From positions 51,176 to 115,175 of the forward strand of contig NZ_FOUD01000017.1 in assembly GCF_900114765.1 (NCBI RefSeq): 64,000 bases of DNA, in the 5' to 3' direction. The DNA comes from Halopseudomonas pachastrellae. GTDB taxonomy: Bacteria; Pseudomonadota; Gammaproteobacteria; Pseudomonadales; Pseudomonadaceae. Position numbers and translations under genes: made by a program. Below are positions 19,459 to 27,346 of this stretch, piece after piece (within the stretch, counting starts at the first letter, position 1; the number at the start of each line of letters is the position of its first letter). The notes under the pieces are model-generated. The model had not been told where the DNA came from, ran no database searches, and saw only the letters and a program-made list of their open reading frames with translations.

Positions 19459-19525
19459 GTTTCCGACATATGTCAGTCACTGCGCGGCGATAAGGTGCTT
19501 TTAACTTCCCAAGGAGGACAGCCGC

Positions 19526-20344
19526 ATGAATACCGCCGTGTCTTTACCCAAGGCGCAAAAGCAGCGCGTCAGAACCCTGTGGATCTCGGACCTGCACCTC
19601 GGCACCCGTGGCTGCCAGGCCGACAAGCTGGCAACCTTCCTCAAGTCCTACGACTGTGACCAGCTTTACCTGGTTGGTGACATCATCGACGGCTGGCGCC
19701 TGCGCAAGGGCATCTACTGGCCGCAGGCCCATACCAACGTGCTGCGCCGCGTGCTGACCATGAGCAAGCGTGGCACCCGGGTGGTGTACGTAACCGGTAA
19801 CCACGACGAGTTTCTGCGCCGCTACTCGACCCTGCTGCTGGGCAATATCGAGCTGGTCGATGAGGCGGTGCACCAGTGTCAGGACGGGCGTCGACTGCTG
19901 GTCATTCACGGCGATCAGTTTGATGTGATTACCCGTTGCCACCGCTGGCTGGCGTTTCTGGGTGATCACGCCTACGAGTTCAGCCTAGTGCTCAACCGCT
20001 GGCTCAACCACTGGCGTACCCGCTTTGGCTTCGGCTACTGGTCGCTGTCAGCCTATCTCAAGCACCGGGTGAAAAAGGCGGTCAACTTCATCAGCGAGTT
20101 TGAGGAGGCGCTGGCCCACGAGTGTGTTCAGCGCGGCTACGAAGGCGTGGTGTGCGGTCACATTCACCACGCGGAGATTCGCCAGGTAAACGGCATTGAC
20201 TATCTCAACTGTGGTGACTGGGTCGAGTCCTGCACGGCGCTGATCGAGCATCAGGACGGGCGTATCGAGCTGTACCGCTGGGATGAGAGCCAGGCTGCGG
20301 CGCTGGAGCCGGTAGCCGATGCGCTGGAGGGCAGCGCGGCCTGA
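19526..20344 (+). CDS. Calcineurin-like phosphoesterase, probable PlcP-type phospholipase C (LpxH superfamily)
   Basis: The 272-residue protein shows the metallophosphoesterase motifs ISDLHLGTRG (20-29), VGDIIDGWR, VTGNHDEF, HGDQFD and CGHIHHAEIR. Automatic annotation would call it UDP-2,3-diacylglucosamine diphosphatase. LpxH is shorter (about 240 residues) and lacks the GTRGCQADKL and SLSAYLKHRVKKAVNFI blocks. These blocks are typical of PlcP, the phospholipase C that splits membrane phospholipids to diacylglycerol during phosphate starvation. In P. aeruginosa plcP and the glycosyltransferase gene agt lie beside cyaB; here cyaB is next door but no agt is present. CAAGGAGGA precedes the ATG. 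A Pho-box-like site upstream supports the PlcP reading. Confidence 0.82.
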   Translation: MNTAVSLPKAQKQRVRTLWISDLHLGTRGCQADKLATFLKSYDCDQLYLVGDIIDGWRLRKGIYWPQAHTNVLRRVLTMSKRGTRVVYVTGNHDEFLRRYSTLLLGNIELVDEAVHQCQDGRRLLVIHGDQFDVITRCHRWLAFLGDHAYEFSLVLNRWLNHWRTRFGFGYWSLSAYLKHRVKKAVNFISEFEEALAHECVQRGYEGVVCGHIHHAEIRQVNGIDYLNCGDWVESCTALIEHQDGRIELYRWDESQAAALEPVADALEGSAA

Positions 20345-20354
20345 GTGGGGTAGT

Positions 20355-20384
20355 CGCTGTTGCGATGGTTGCATCGTAACAGCG
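20355..20384. terminator. Bidirectional hairpin between the convergent plcP-like and cyaB genes
   Basis: CGCTGTTGCGATG (20355-20367), loop GTTG, and CATCGTAACAGCG (20372-20384) pair over 13 positions with one G-T wobble. It fills most of the 46-base gap between two converging stop codons. No T-run follows on either side, so its termination strength is uncertain. Confidence 0.5.
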
Positions 20385-20390
20385 GCGTTG

Positions 20391-21770
20391 TCAGACGATC
20401 ACCTTGTCTCGCAGTTTGCGCGCTGCCTGTTCCAGCGCCTTGATGATGTCTTCCTTGTCGTAGTTGCGCACGTGGTTGGTGTCCAGATACATCGAGAACC
20501 CGGACAGCTCGCGCTCAAGGAAGGTGGGTGCCGCGCCCAGTTCGCGCCGCAGGCCCACCACCTGATAGATCTGGACCGGTCGGGCAAAGCCCTTCACGCT
20601 GATCTGGCCCTTGTCGTAGCACATGATCAGATCCTTCACCATGGAGTAGGTCTCGTGGGAAATGAGGATCTCGCCAGCGTCGGCGGCGCTTTCCAGACGG
20701 CTGGCCAGGTTCACTTCGCGGCCGATGATGGTGTAGTCCATGCGTGTTGCCGCGCCAAAATTACCCACAGTGCAGTAGCCGGTACTCAGGCCCATACGAA
20801 TTTCCAGCGGCTTGGTGATGCCGCGGCTGCGCCACTGCTGGCGTAGCACCTTCATGTGCTTGCGCATGGCGATGGCCATGGAAACGGCAGCTTCGGCATC
20901 CTGCTTGGCGCCCTGGGTTTTCGGGTCGCCAAAAAACACCATGACGCAATCGCCGACAAACTTGTCGATGGTGCCGCCGTATTGCAGGGCAATGCGCGAC
21001 ATTTCATCCAGATAGTTGTTCAGCAGGTCGGTCAGTGCCTCGGCTTCCAGTTCTTCGGCCAGCTCGGTAAAGCCGCGGATATCGGAGAAGAACACGGTCA
21101 GCTTCTTGCGTCGGGTTTCCAGCTGGACGCTGCGCTTGCCGGAAAAGATCGACTCCCAGACCTGGGGCGACAGGTACTTCGACAGGTTGGCTGCCAGTCT
21201 GGTGGTCTTTTCCTGTTCGCGTTGGACCTGCTGCTGGGCTTCTTCCAGGTGCCGCCCCTGCCGGTGGACGAAGGCGGCCATCACCAGAATAAAAAAGCCG
21301 CCGCTGATCAGGCTGACCAGAGTGACCAGAGTGCTGCTGTGCAGGCTGACCTCCGGTGTAAAGACCGCGGCCCCCAGCAACGTACCCGCCAGCGCGAGCA
21401 GCCAACCAGCGGCCAGGTAGGCAGGCCCGCCCGCAATCAGGCATGACAGGCCAAGCAACACCACAAACATGATGCTGGGCACATAGTTGAAGCCCAGCAG
21501 GGCAATAAAGACACCTGTGTGCAGCGCGTCCAGCGCCAGCAAGCTGAGGCGCTGGGGCAGGTGGGGCAGACGCGGCAGACGGGTCGGCAGGTACTGCGCC
21601 AGCTGGGGATACGCCAGGGAATACAAAATGGCAACGAGGTAGCACAGGCGGTGACCGTTTTCGATCAGCAGGGCACTGAAGGTCAGGGCTGCGCACAGAT
21701 AGGCGATGATGCGAGAGTAGTAGCCGTCAAGCGGTGGTTTGACGGGCGCAATGCGGGTGTCGATCGTCAT
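20391..21770 (-). CDS. cyaB: Class III adenylate cyclase CyaB (MASE2 domain)
   Basis: The 459-residue protein has an N-terminal membrane domain of about six helices (MASE2 type, about 15-175), a linker coiled coil, and a class III nucleotide cyclase domain (about 220-410). Catalytic features are the metal-binding Asp in VFFSDIRGFTEL and FVGDCVMVFFGDP, and the Asn/Arg pair in REVNLASRLESAADAGEIL. The size and layout match P. aeruginosa CyaB, the cyclase that makes most of the cAMP activating Vfr. A Lys in the substrate region (GGTIDKFVGD) favours ATP over GTP. The start ATG has only a weak ribosome site. Confidence 0.9.
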   Translation of the reverse strand: MTIDTRIAPVKPPLDGYYSRIIAYLCAALTFSALLIENGHRLCYLVAILYSLAYPQLAQYLPTRLPRLPHLPQRLSLLALDALHTGVFIALLGFNYVPSIMFVVLLGLSCLIAGGPAYLAAGWLLALAGTLLGAAVFTPEVSLHSSTLVTLVSLISGGFFILVMAAFVHRQGRHLEEAQQQVQREQEKTTRLAANLSKYLSPQVWESIFSGKRSVQLETRRKKLTVFFSDIRGFTELAEELEAEALTDLLNNYLDEMSRIALQYGGTIDKFVGDCVMVFFGDPKTQGAKQDAEAAVSMAIAMRKHMKVLRQQWRSRGITKPLEIRMGLSTGYCTVGNFGAATRMDYTIIGREVNLASRLESAADAGEILISHETYSMVKDLIMCYDKGQISVKGFARPVQIYQVVGLRRELGAAPTFLERELSGFSMYLDTNHVRNYDKEDIIKALEQAARKLRDKVIV

Positions 21771-21911
21771 GTTCAGTCAATTCCGTGGCCGAGACGGCGG
21801 TAGCGGGCAGGCACCCGGCTACGTCGCATGACTGAGCATCATAGGGCCTGGGATCAGACGGGACAATTGCCTGTCCATCCAATGGCCAAATTCGCCGACG
21901 GATGTCATGGT

Positions 21912-21952
21912 CCAGCGCAGGCGCCGCTGATGGGGCAAAGCGCCTGTGCTGG
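21912..21952 (-). terminator. Hairpin downstream of the HD-domain gene
   Basis: CCAGCGCAGGCGC (21912-21924) and GCGCCTGTGCTGG (21940-21952) pair over 13 bases with one wobble, 13 bases after the stop of the HD gene. No T-run follows on the minus strand, so it may be a transcript end stabiliser or a Rho-dependent end rather than a classic intrinsic terminator. Confidence 0.4.
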
Positions 21953-21964
21953 CTGGTGCCGGAG

Positions 21965-22537
21965 TTACTCCATCTTGTAGATGCTGTTGCGCGGTTTCTC
22001 GAAGACGCGTCGCAGCATGGGCTCGAAAAACGCCAGCGACTCGCTTTCATAGTCCGGATCAAAGGCCGGTGCATCGTACTTGGCACAGAACTCGGCGGTG
22101 TACTGATACAGCGGGTGATCCTTGAACTGGTCACGCAGGTGACGATCCATGCCCAGGTGATGGAAGAAGTAGTAGCCCTGGAAAATACCGTGCTTCTCGA
22201 CCATCCACAGGTTCTCGGCGCTGACGAAGGGCTTGAGAATCGCCGCAGCAATGTCCGGGTGGTTGTAGCTGCCCAGGGTGTCGCCAATGTCATGCAGCAG
22301 GGCGCAGATCACGTACTCCTCATCACGGCCATCGCGGTGCGCGCGGGTCGCGGTTTGCAGCGAGTGCTCAAGGCGGTCAATCGGAAAGCCGCCAAAATCG
22401 CCATCCAGCAGTTGCAGGTGCTTGATGATGCGGTCTGGCAGTTCCTTGGCGAAGGGGCGGAAGTGGCTGGAGATGATCCCCCAGTCTTCGGCGGTACCTT
22501 CCTGCATGGCGCGAAATTGTGCGCGTTGCTCACCCAT
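21965..22537 (-). CDS. HD-domain protein (PhnZ/MIOX-like HD family)
   Basis: The 190-residue protein carries an HD metal site: His in LEHSLQTATRAHRDG, the HD pair in CALLHDIGDTLGSYNHPD, a later His pair in MVEKHGIFQGYYFFHHLG, and a distal Asp region (FDPDYESESL). The single compact domain and extra histidines are like the di-iron HD oxygenases (PhnZ, inositol oxygenase) as well as HD phosphohydrolases. No phosphonate gene is near, so the reaction cannot be named. AAGAGGAC lies eight bases before the ATG. It is transcribed alone. Confidence 0.78.
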   Translation of the reverse strand: MGEQRAQFRAMQEGTAEDWGIISSHFRPFAKELPDRIIKHLQLLDGDFGGFPIDRLEHSLQTATRAHRDGRDEEYVICALLHDIGDTLGSYNHPDIAAAILKPFVSAENLWMVEKHGIFQGYYFFHHLGMDRHLRDQFKDHPLYQYTAEFCAKYDAPAFDPDYESESLAFFEPMLRRVFEKPRNSIYKME

Positions 22538-22657
22538 GGTGGCGTCCTCTTGTTATGTTTGTGTTCAGGCTGCGGAGACTGCGCCAGGTTGCCCGCCGGG
22601 TTGCAAGGCAGGGGCTGGATCAGTGCTACCTCGAGGCATCATAGAGAAGGGGGTAGG

Positions 22658-22687
22658 GGCTGACTGTCACTCTGCTGACAGTCAGCC
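22658..22687 (-). terminator. Perfect 12-bp hairpin downstream of the DUF962 gene
   Basis: GGCTGACTGTCA (22658-22669), loop CTCTGC and TGACAGTCAGCC (22676-22687) form a perfect stem 20 bases after the DUF962 stop. On the minus strand it is followed by a C/T-rich stretch (CCTACCCCCTTCTCT), not a strict T-run. Intrinsic termination is plausible but not certain. Confidence 0.45.
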
Positions 22688-22707
22688 GATTTGCCGATGT
22701 CCGGTGC

Positions 22708-23028
22708 TCAGAAACGGATGCGTCCGGTCATGGCGTCGCGCAGCATGACCCAGTCGCCCATCAGGCTGTAGAGCGGATAGCGGAAGGTGGCGGGTTTGTT
22801 GTGCTCGAAAAAGAAATGGCCCACCCAGGCAAAGCCGTAGCCTGCCAGCGGCACGGCCAGCAGCCACAGCCAGTTCTGGCTGAACAGAACGTAGAGCAGC
22901 AGGAGGATAACCAGGCTGGTGCCGGCGTAATGCAGACGGCGACAGGCATCGTCCTGGTGCTCGCTCAGGTAATAGGGGTAAAACTCGGCGAAGGTGCTGA
23001 ATGACGGTGACTCGGTGGTACGGGTCAT
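22708..23028 (-). CDS. DUF962 (Mpo1-like) membrane protein
   Basis: The 106-residue protein begins with FAEFYPYYLSEHQDDACRRLHYAGTS, the DUF962 hallmark in which the His residues of EHQ and RLHYAG bind metal in the yeast Mpo1 homologue. Two membrane segments follow (about 38-75), then the second His pair region VGHFFFEHNKPATFRYPLYS and a basic end. Mpo1 is an iron-dependent dioxygenase acting on 2-hydroxy fatty acids; a similar role here is inference. GAGGAG is six bases before the ATG at 23028. Confidence 0.85.
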   Translation of the reverse strand: MTRTTESPSFSTFAEFYPYYLSEHQDDACRRLHYAGTSLVILLLLYVLFSQNWLWLLAVPLAGYGFAWVGHFFFEHNKPATFRYPLYSLMGDWVMLRDAMTGRIRF

Positions 23029-23181
23029 GGCGAACTCCTCGGTGCGCGGGTTTTTGCTTCAAGCCTACTTTAGTCTATGATCGGGCGCCGGACACAATGG
23101 AAGCGCCTGCCCGTCACCCGTGAGTTGATCCGGGCTGTCGGGCTGGGCGGCCGATCCAATCGAATAACACAAAGGAACAGG

Positions 23182-24231
23182 GTGCAGAACAGCATGTTGC
23201 AAGCTCAACGGACCACCTCGTCAGGCTGGGCCTCGGCCATTGGGCATGCATTGGCTATTGAAGGGCTGGATATTGTCGAGCTGTTCGCCCATGCCGGTCT
23301 GGACCCGGAGCTGCTGACTGACCCGGACGCACGCATCGCGCAAGATGGCATGACCCGAGTCTGGCAACTGGCTGTCGAGCGCAGCGGCAACCCGGCAATC
23401 GGCTTGCACATGGCCCACGTGGTTCGCCCGGCGCACTTCAGCGTGGTGGGTTACTCGCTGATGAGCAGTCGTTCCTTGCTCGAAGGCTTCAACCGGGTGG
23501 TGCGCTATCAGCGCCTGATCGGCGAGTCCGCTGATCTGATGCTGCAGCTCGAGCCGGGCCAGTGCCGCATCCAGTTTGCCATTCATGGTGATCGCCTGCC
23601 GGCCGCCCAACAGAGTGTCGAAGCGGCGATGGCCTATGCCTTGGCGTTTTGCCGCTGGATGACAGCGGAGCCGGTAACGCCTTTGAGTGCTACCTTTGCG
23701 CGCCCGGCACCGAGCGATCCTGCGCCCTATGCCGCGCTGTTTCAGTGCCCGATTGCCTTTGATGCGCCTAGTCACAGCCTGACCTTTTCCCGGCAATTGA
23801 TGGAGACGCCGCTGGCCACGGCCAACGAGCACCTGGCCAAACTGCACGACCGCTTTGCCGGCGAGTTTCTGGCCCGCTTTGAGTCCGACCCGGTGACCCA
23901 CCAGACCCGTCAGGTGCTCTGCCGCCTGCTGCGCCAGGGCGAGCCCAAGCGTCAGGCGGTTGCTGCGGCAATGAATATGAGTACACGTACCCTGCAGCGT
24001 CGCCTGCAGGAAGAGGGCGTCAGCTTTCAACAACTGCTGGAGCGCACCCGGCGGGAACTGGCGCTGCAGTATCTGGGTCAACCGCAACTCACCTTGTTCG
24101 AGATCGCCTGCATGCTCGGATTTGCCGACCCGAGCAACTTCTTTCGGGCCTTCAAGCGCTGGTTTGGCTTGCCGCCCGGGCAGTATCGAGAGCAGGTGCT
24201 CAATGGCGATGACGTCGATATCAAGGAGTAA
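23182..24231 (+). CDS. AraC family transcriptional regulator
   Basis: The 349-residue protein has an N-terminal ligand-sensing domain of the arabinose-binding-like type (about 20-210; IGLHMAHVVRPAHFSVVGYSL) and a C-terminal AraC double helix-turn-helix (about 245-340): MNMSTRTLQRRLQEEGVSFQ and IACMLGFADPSNFFRAFKRWFG. The start is GTG 23182 with AAAGGA five bases upstream; an ATG four codons later is the alternative. The next gene, a nitroreductase, overlaps the stop by one base (TAATG), so the pair forms an operon. The effector is unknown. Confidence 0.88.
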   Translation: MQNSMLQAQRTTSSGWASAIGHALAIEGLDIVELFAHAGLDPELLTDPDARIAQDGMTRVWQLAVERSGNPAIGLHMAHVVRPAHFSVVGYSLMSSRSLLEGFNRVVRYQRLIGESADLMLQLEPGQCRIQFAIHGDRLPAAQQSVEAAMAYALAFCRWMTAEPVTPLSATFARPAPSDPAPYAALFQCPIAFDAPSHSLTFSRQLMETPLATANEHLAKLHDRFAGEFLARFESDPVTHQTRQVLCRLLRQGEPKRQAVAAAMNMSTRTLQRRLQEEGVSFQQLLERTRRELALQYLGQPQLTLFEIACMLGFADPSNFFRAFKRWFGLPPGQYREQVLNGDDVDIKE

Positions 24232-24803
24232 TGCGTTCCGTGGATGCCCTGACCGCCCTGCATGAGCGGGTTTCTGTCCCCCGGTTGACCGGCCCGGCCC
24301 CAACGCCTGAACAGCAACAGGCCCTGTTTCGTGCGGCCCTGCGGGCGCCGGATCATGCCTATTTGCGGCCCTGGCGCTTTCTGGTGATTGAAGGCGAGGG
24401 GCTGGAGGCGCTGGGCGAGGTCTTTGGTCGAGCAGCGCTGACTGATACGCCGGATCTTTCAGCCGACACTCTGGCGCGCTATCAGGGGCTGCCGCTGCGT
24501 GCGCCGCTGATGATCGTGGCCATCAGCCGTCATCAGGACCACCCCAAGGTGCCAGCCATCGAGCAGGATCTGGCTTGTGGTGCGGCGGTTAACAACATGC
24601 TGCTGGCCGCTCACGCCATGGGGCTCGGCGCGGTTTGGCGCACCGGTGTGCTGGCCTATCACCCACAGGTGCATGCAGAGTTGGGTCTGGCCAGCAACGA
24701 GCAGATTCTGGCGTTTCTCTATGTGGGCCACCCGGCCGGCGAGCGCAAGAGCGTGCCGGCGCTGGCGGTGGAGTCTTACTTCTCTTCTTGGCCTGCGGCC
24801 TGA
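24231..24803 (+). CDS. Nitroreductase family protein (YdjA-like)
   Basis: The 190-residue protein has the short YdjA-type nitroreductase layout: an N-terminal FMN-binding segment (RAALRAPDHAYLRPWRFLVIEG), the LPLRAPLMIVAISRH strand, the dimer helix DLACGAAVNNMLLAAHAMGLGAVWRTG, and the C-terminal VGHPAGERKSVP. Such enzymes use FMN and NAD(P)H to reduce nitro compounds or quinones. The start ATG overlaps the AraC stop, indicating translational coupling. The AraC regulator may respond to a compound this enzyme acts on; that is inference. Confidence 0.9.
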   Translation: MRSVDALTALHERVSVPRLTGPAPTPEQQQALFRAALRAPDHAYLRPWRFLVIEGEGLEALGEVFGRAALTDTPDLSADTLARYQGLPLRAPLMIVAISRHQDHPKVPAIEQDLACGAAVNNMLLAAHAMGLGAVWRTGVLAYHPQVHAELGLASNEQILAFLYVGHPAGERKSVPALAVESYFSSWPAA

Positions 24804-24825
24804 GATACCCCGCGCTGACGCTCGG

Positions 24826-26160
24826 TCACGCGCCGGTTTTCGAACCTGGCAATACCACCGTGGCACGCAGCCCACCGCTGTCGTTACGGGTGAAGGTCAG
24901 CTTGCCGCCATGGCGCGCAACGGCGCGCTGGGCGATGGTCAGCCCGAGCCCGTAACCGCTATCGGCAGATTGTCCGGGCACCCGCACAAAGGGTTCGCTG
25001 AGGCGGTTTAACCACTCATCCGGAACGCCCGGCCCCTGATCGTCGATGATGATCTGCGCGCCTTGGCCGGTTGCCGCCAAAGCAACCTGAATTACCCCGT
25101 TCGGTGGGCTGAAGCGCACCGCATTGCGTAACAGGTTGTCGAGCGCGGCCTGCAGCTGGTCGGGCCAGCCGGTCAGGTTGAGGTCACTCTGTCCTTGCAG
25201 TGCCAGCGTGAGGTCTGCTGCGGCAAAGCGGCTGTCGTCCACCACCTGGCGTACCAGCGGGTCCAGGGCAAAGCGCGTGGGCGGCTCGCGTTGGCTGTCC
25301 AGCCGGCTGAGGGTCAGGATGCCGTCGATCAGGCGGTCAAGGCGATCGCATTCGCGGTCCAGGCGCTGCCATAGCGGATCGTCCGCGCCGAGGTCGCGCT
25401 GGCTGCCCAGGGCCAGCCCCACGCGCAGGCGGGCGAGCGGCGAGCGCAGCTCGTGGGATACGTCGCGCAGCAGCTGTTGCTGGCTGTCCAGTAGCGATTG
25501 CACCTGCTCGGCCATGCTCTCAAAGCGCCGGGCCAGTTCGCCGATCTCATCGCGTCGCTCGCTGGTTTGTTGCAGGCTGCCAGCGCTGAAGCGGCCTTTG
25601 GCCAGCGCCTGGGCTGCGCTGCCCAACTGCCGCAGTGGACGCGTCAGATAGCGGCTGAGCACCAGACTCAGCAACGCCAGCACGGCCATCGCCAGGATAA
25701 CGTTGAGGATCAGTGTCACCGGTGCGCGCTGGCCTTCCCAGAGCGCTGGCGCCGGCACGTAGAGGGTCACGAAATAGCTGGTCTGCTCGCTGTCCCAGGC
25801 CAGCTGGAACAGGCGTCCACGCCCGGGGCCGTCGCCGTGACGCGGTGGCTCTGGCGGCGGCCCCGGAGCAAAGCGCGGGTTTGGCGGCAAGGTGCCGGGC
25901 AGCAGCGGGCTGCCGGAATCGTCAAACAGGTGGGCGCGCAGGCGGTCTTCGCGGCGTTGGGTTTCCAGCCACTGCTGGGCGGCCTGCGGCCCCTGCTGTT
26001 CGTAGATGTCGACCAGCTGCGCGGCAAAGTCGCGCAGCTGAGGATTGAGCTGCAGCAGAAGCCAATCCTGCTGCAGGGTACGGCTAACCAGAAAGCCCGA
26101 ACCGCCGACCAGCAAGGTTGCCAGCCAGAGTACTGCAAAGACCTTCCAGAATAGCCGCAT
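24826..26160 (-). CDS. cpxA: Cpx-like sensor histidine kinase
   Basis: The 444-residue protein has a first membrane helix (about 7-27), a periplasmic sensor of about 125 residues with a Pro-rich insert, a second helix (about 157-177), HAMP, HisKA with LLRDVSHELRSPLARLRVGL and a HATPase domain (DNLLRNAVRFSP, DQGPGVPD, GYGLGLTIAQR). The gene is the last of a response regulator, Spy/CpxP-like protein, kinase set on the minus strand, the arrangement of Cpx envelope-stress systems. Hence CpxA-like, although the periplasmic domain is not obviously the E. coli CpxA domain. Confidence 0.85.
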   Translation of the reverse strand: MRLFWKVFAVLWLATLLVGGSGFLVSRTLQQDWLLLQLNPQLRDFAAQLVDIYEQQGPQAAQQWLETQRREDRLRAHLFDDSGSPLLPGTLPPNPRFAPGPPPEPPRHGDGPGRGRLFQLAWDSEQTSYFVTLYVPAPALWEGQRAPVTLILNVILAMAVLALLSLVLSRYLTRPLRQLGSAAQALAKGRFSAGSLQQTSERRDEIGELARRFESMAEQVQSLLDSQQQLLRDVSHELRSPLARLRVGLALGSQRDLGADDPLWQRLDRECDRLDRLIDGILTLSRLDSQREPPTRFALDPLVRQVVDDSRFAAADLTLALQGQSDLNLTGWPDQLQAALDNLLRNAVRFSPPNGVIQVALAATGQGAQIIIDDQGPGVPDEWLNRLSEPFVRVPGQSADSGYGLGLTIAQRAVARHGGKLTFTRNDSGGLRATVVLPGSKTGA

Positions 26161-26183
26161 GGGGTGTGTTTCCTGTCAGAGGG

Positions 26184-26528
26184 TTACTCGCAGTCGCCAC
26201 GCGGTGCGCGATGCTCGCGGTGTTCGCGACGTTCTTCCATGCGCTCACGACGCTGTTCGTGCATTTCTTCCATCTTCTGACGCTGTTCTGCGGTCAGCAC
26301 GGCGTCAAAACGTGCCTTGCTTTCTTCACGCAGGGTTTTGAACTTCTCGCTTTCTTCCTCGCGAATTTGCTGCAGCTGAGTCTTTTGCTCATCGGTCAGT
26401 TGCAGCTCTTCTGCCATACGCTCGAAGCCGCGCTCGCGTGGCGGTGCATCATTGCCGGGTGCGGCCATGAGGATACCGGACAGGCCGGTGGTCAGCAGCA
26501 GGGTAGTGGCAAGCAGTGTCTTTTTCAT
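26184..26528 (-). CDS. Spy/CpxP family periplasmic protein
   Basis: The 114-residue protein has a signal peptide (about 1-22, ending LMA) and a charged, all-helical mature part with two LTxxQ motifs: LTDEQKTQLQQI (about 45-56) and LTAEQRQKMEEM (about 77-88). This is the signature of the Spy/CpxP chaperone family, which binds unfolded periplasmic proteins and, as CpxP, restrains the Cpx kinase. The C-terminus is unusually rich in Arg, Glu and His (EQRRERMEERREHREH) and may bind metal. It lies between the response regulator and kinase genes, with a CpxR-box-like repeat upstream. Confidence 0.88.
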   Translation of the reverse strand: MKKTLLATTLLLTTGLSGILMAAPGNDAPPRERGFERMAEELQLTDEQKTQLQQIREEESEKFKTLREESKARFDAVLTAEQRQKMEEMHEQRRERMEERREHREHRAPRGDCE

Positions 26529-26616
26529 GGGTCATTCTCCGTTGGTGTCTGACCGGGGAATCCGCTCATTGCCTGCAGAGTCTAGAGATCGCTATGTCAG
26601 CGGTGGCATGGGGTTG

Positions 26617-26632
26617 GTAAAGGTTATGTAAA
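26617..26632 (-). promoter_or_regulatory. CpxR-box-like repeat upstream of the Spy/CpxP-like gene
   Basis: GTAAAGGTTATGTAAA contains two GTAAA half sites with an 11-base period, close to the CpxR consensus GTAAA-N5-GTAAA. It lies 89-104 bases upstream of the Spy/CpxP-like ATG, in the 128-base gap after the response regulator gene. Autoregulation of the cpxP-cpxA part by the neighbouring regulator is inferred. Confidence 0.5.
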
Positions 26633-26656
26633 TAACCCGAATGCCTTGCTTACGGT

Positions 26657-27346
26657 TCAATGACCAAGCAGATAGCCACGTCCGCGGATGGACTGAATGC
26701 GCGGCCGCCCCTCCGGGTGCGGGCCGAGTTTGCGCCGCAGGTTGCTGATATGCATGTCGAGGCTGCGATCATAGCTGCCAAGCGGTTTGCCGAGTGCCTC
26801 GCGTGACAGCGTCTGGCGGTCGACAACCTGCCCGGGTCGAGTCATCAGCGCACGCAGAATCAGCGCTTCACTTTGCGTCAATTGCAGGGGCTCATCATCC
26901 TGCCAGGCCATCAGGTTGCCGGTGTCCAGGCGCAGGTTACCGAGGCTCAGCTCTTCGCTGCCGGTATCTGCACTGGGTTGGCTGCGGCGCAGCAGGGCAC
27001 GCAGGCGGGCGACCAATTCGCGCGGATCGCACGGCTTGGCCAGGTAGTCATCGGCGCCCAGCTCCAGGCCAAGAATGCGGTCGACCGGCTCGCCCCGGGC
27101 GCTGAGCATCAGCAGCGGGGTTTGGCAGCTCTGGCGCAATTCGCGCAGGATCTCCAGGCCGTTCATGCCGGGCAGCATGACGTCGAGAATGATGGCGGCA
27201 TAGCTGTTGGCGCGTGCCGCAGCCAGCCCGCTGGGCCCGTCGTGGGCGGCGGTGAGCTCAAAGCGTTCGGTCGCCAGCCAGTCACGCAGCAGCTCGCAGA
27301 GCTCCTGGTCGTCGTCGATGATCAGAACCGGCGTCAGTTCAGCCAT
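26657..27346 (-). CDS. cpxR: OmpR-family response regulator, CpxR-like
   Basis: The 229-residue protein has a receiver domain (about 5-120: acidic pair LIIDDDQEL, phospho-acceptor AAIILDVMLPGMNGLEIL, DDYLAKPCDPREL) and an OmpR/PhoB winged helix (about 135-227: LTQSEALILRALMTRPGQVV, SLDMHISNLRRKLGPH, RIQSIRGRGYLL). With the Spy/CpxP-like and kinase genes downstream it forms a Cpx-like set. Its 5' end overlaps the coiled-coil membrane protein gene by 13 bases, so the four genes may share a transcript. Confidence 0.88.
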   Translation of the reverse strand: MAELTPVLIIDDDQELCELLRDWLATERFELTAAHDGPSGLAAARANSYAAIILDVMLPGMNGLEILRELRQSCQTPLLMLSARGEPVDRILGLELGADDYLAKPCDPRELVARLRALLRRSQPSADTGSEELSLGNLRLDTGNLMAWQDDEPLQLTQSEALILRALMTRPGQVVDRQTLSREALGKPLGSYDRSLDMHISNLRRKLGPHPEGRPRIQSIRGRGYLLGH

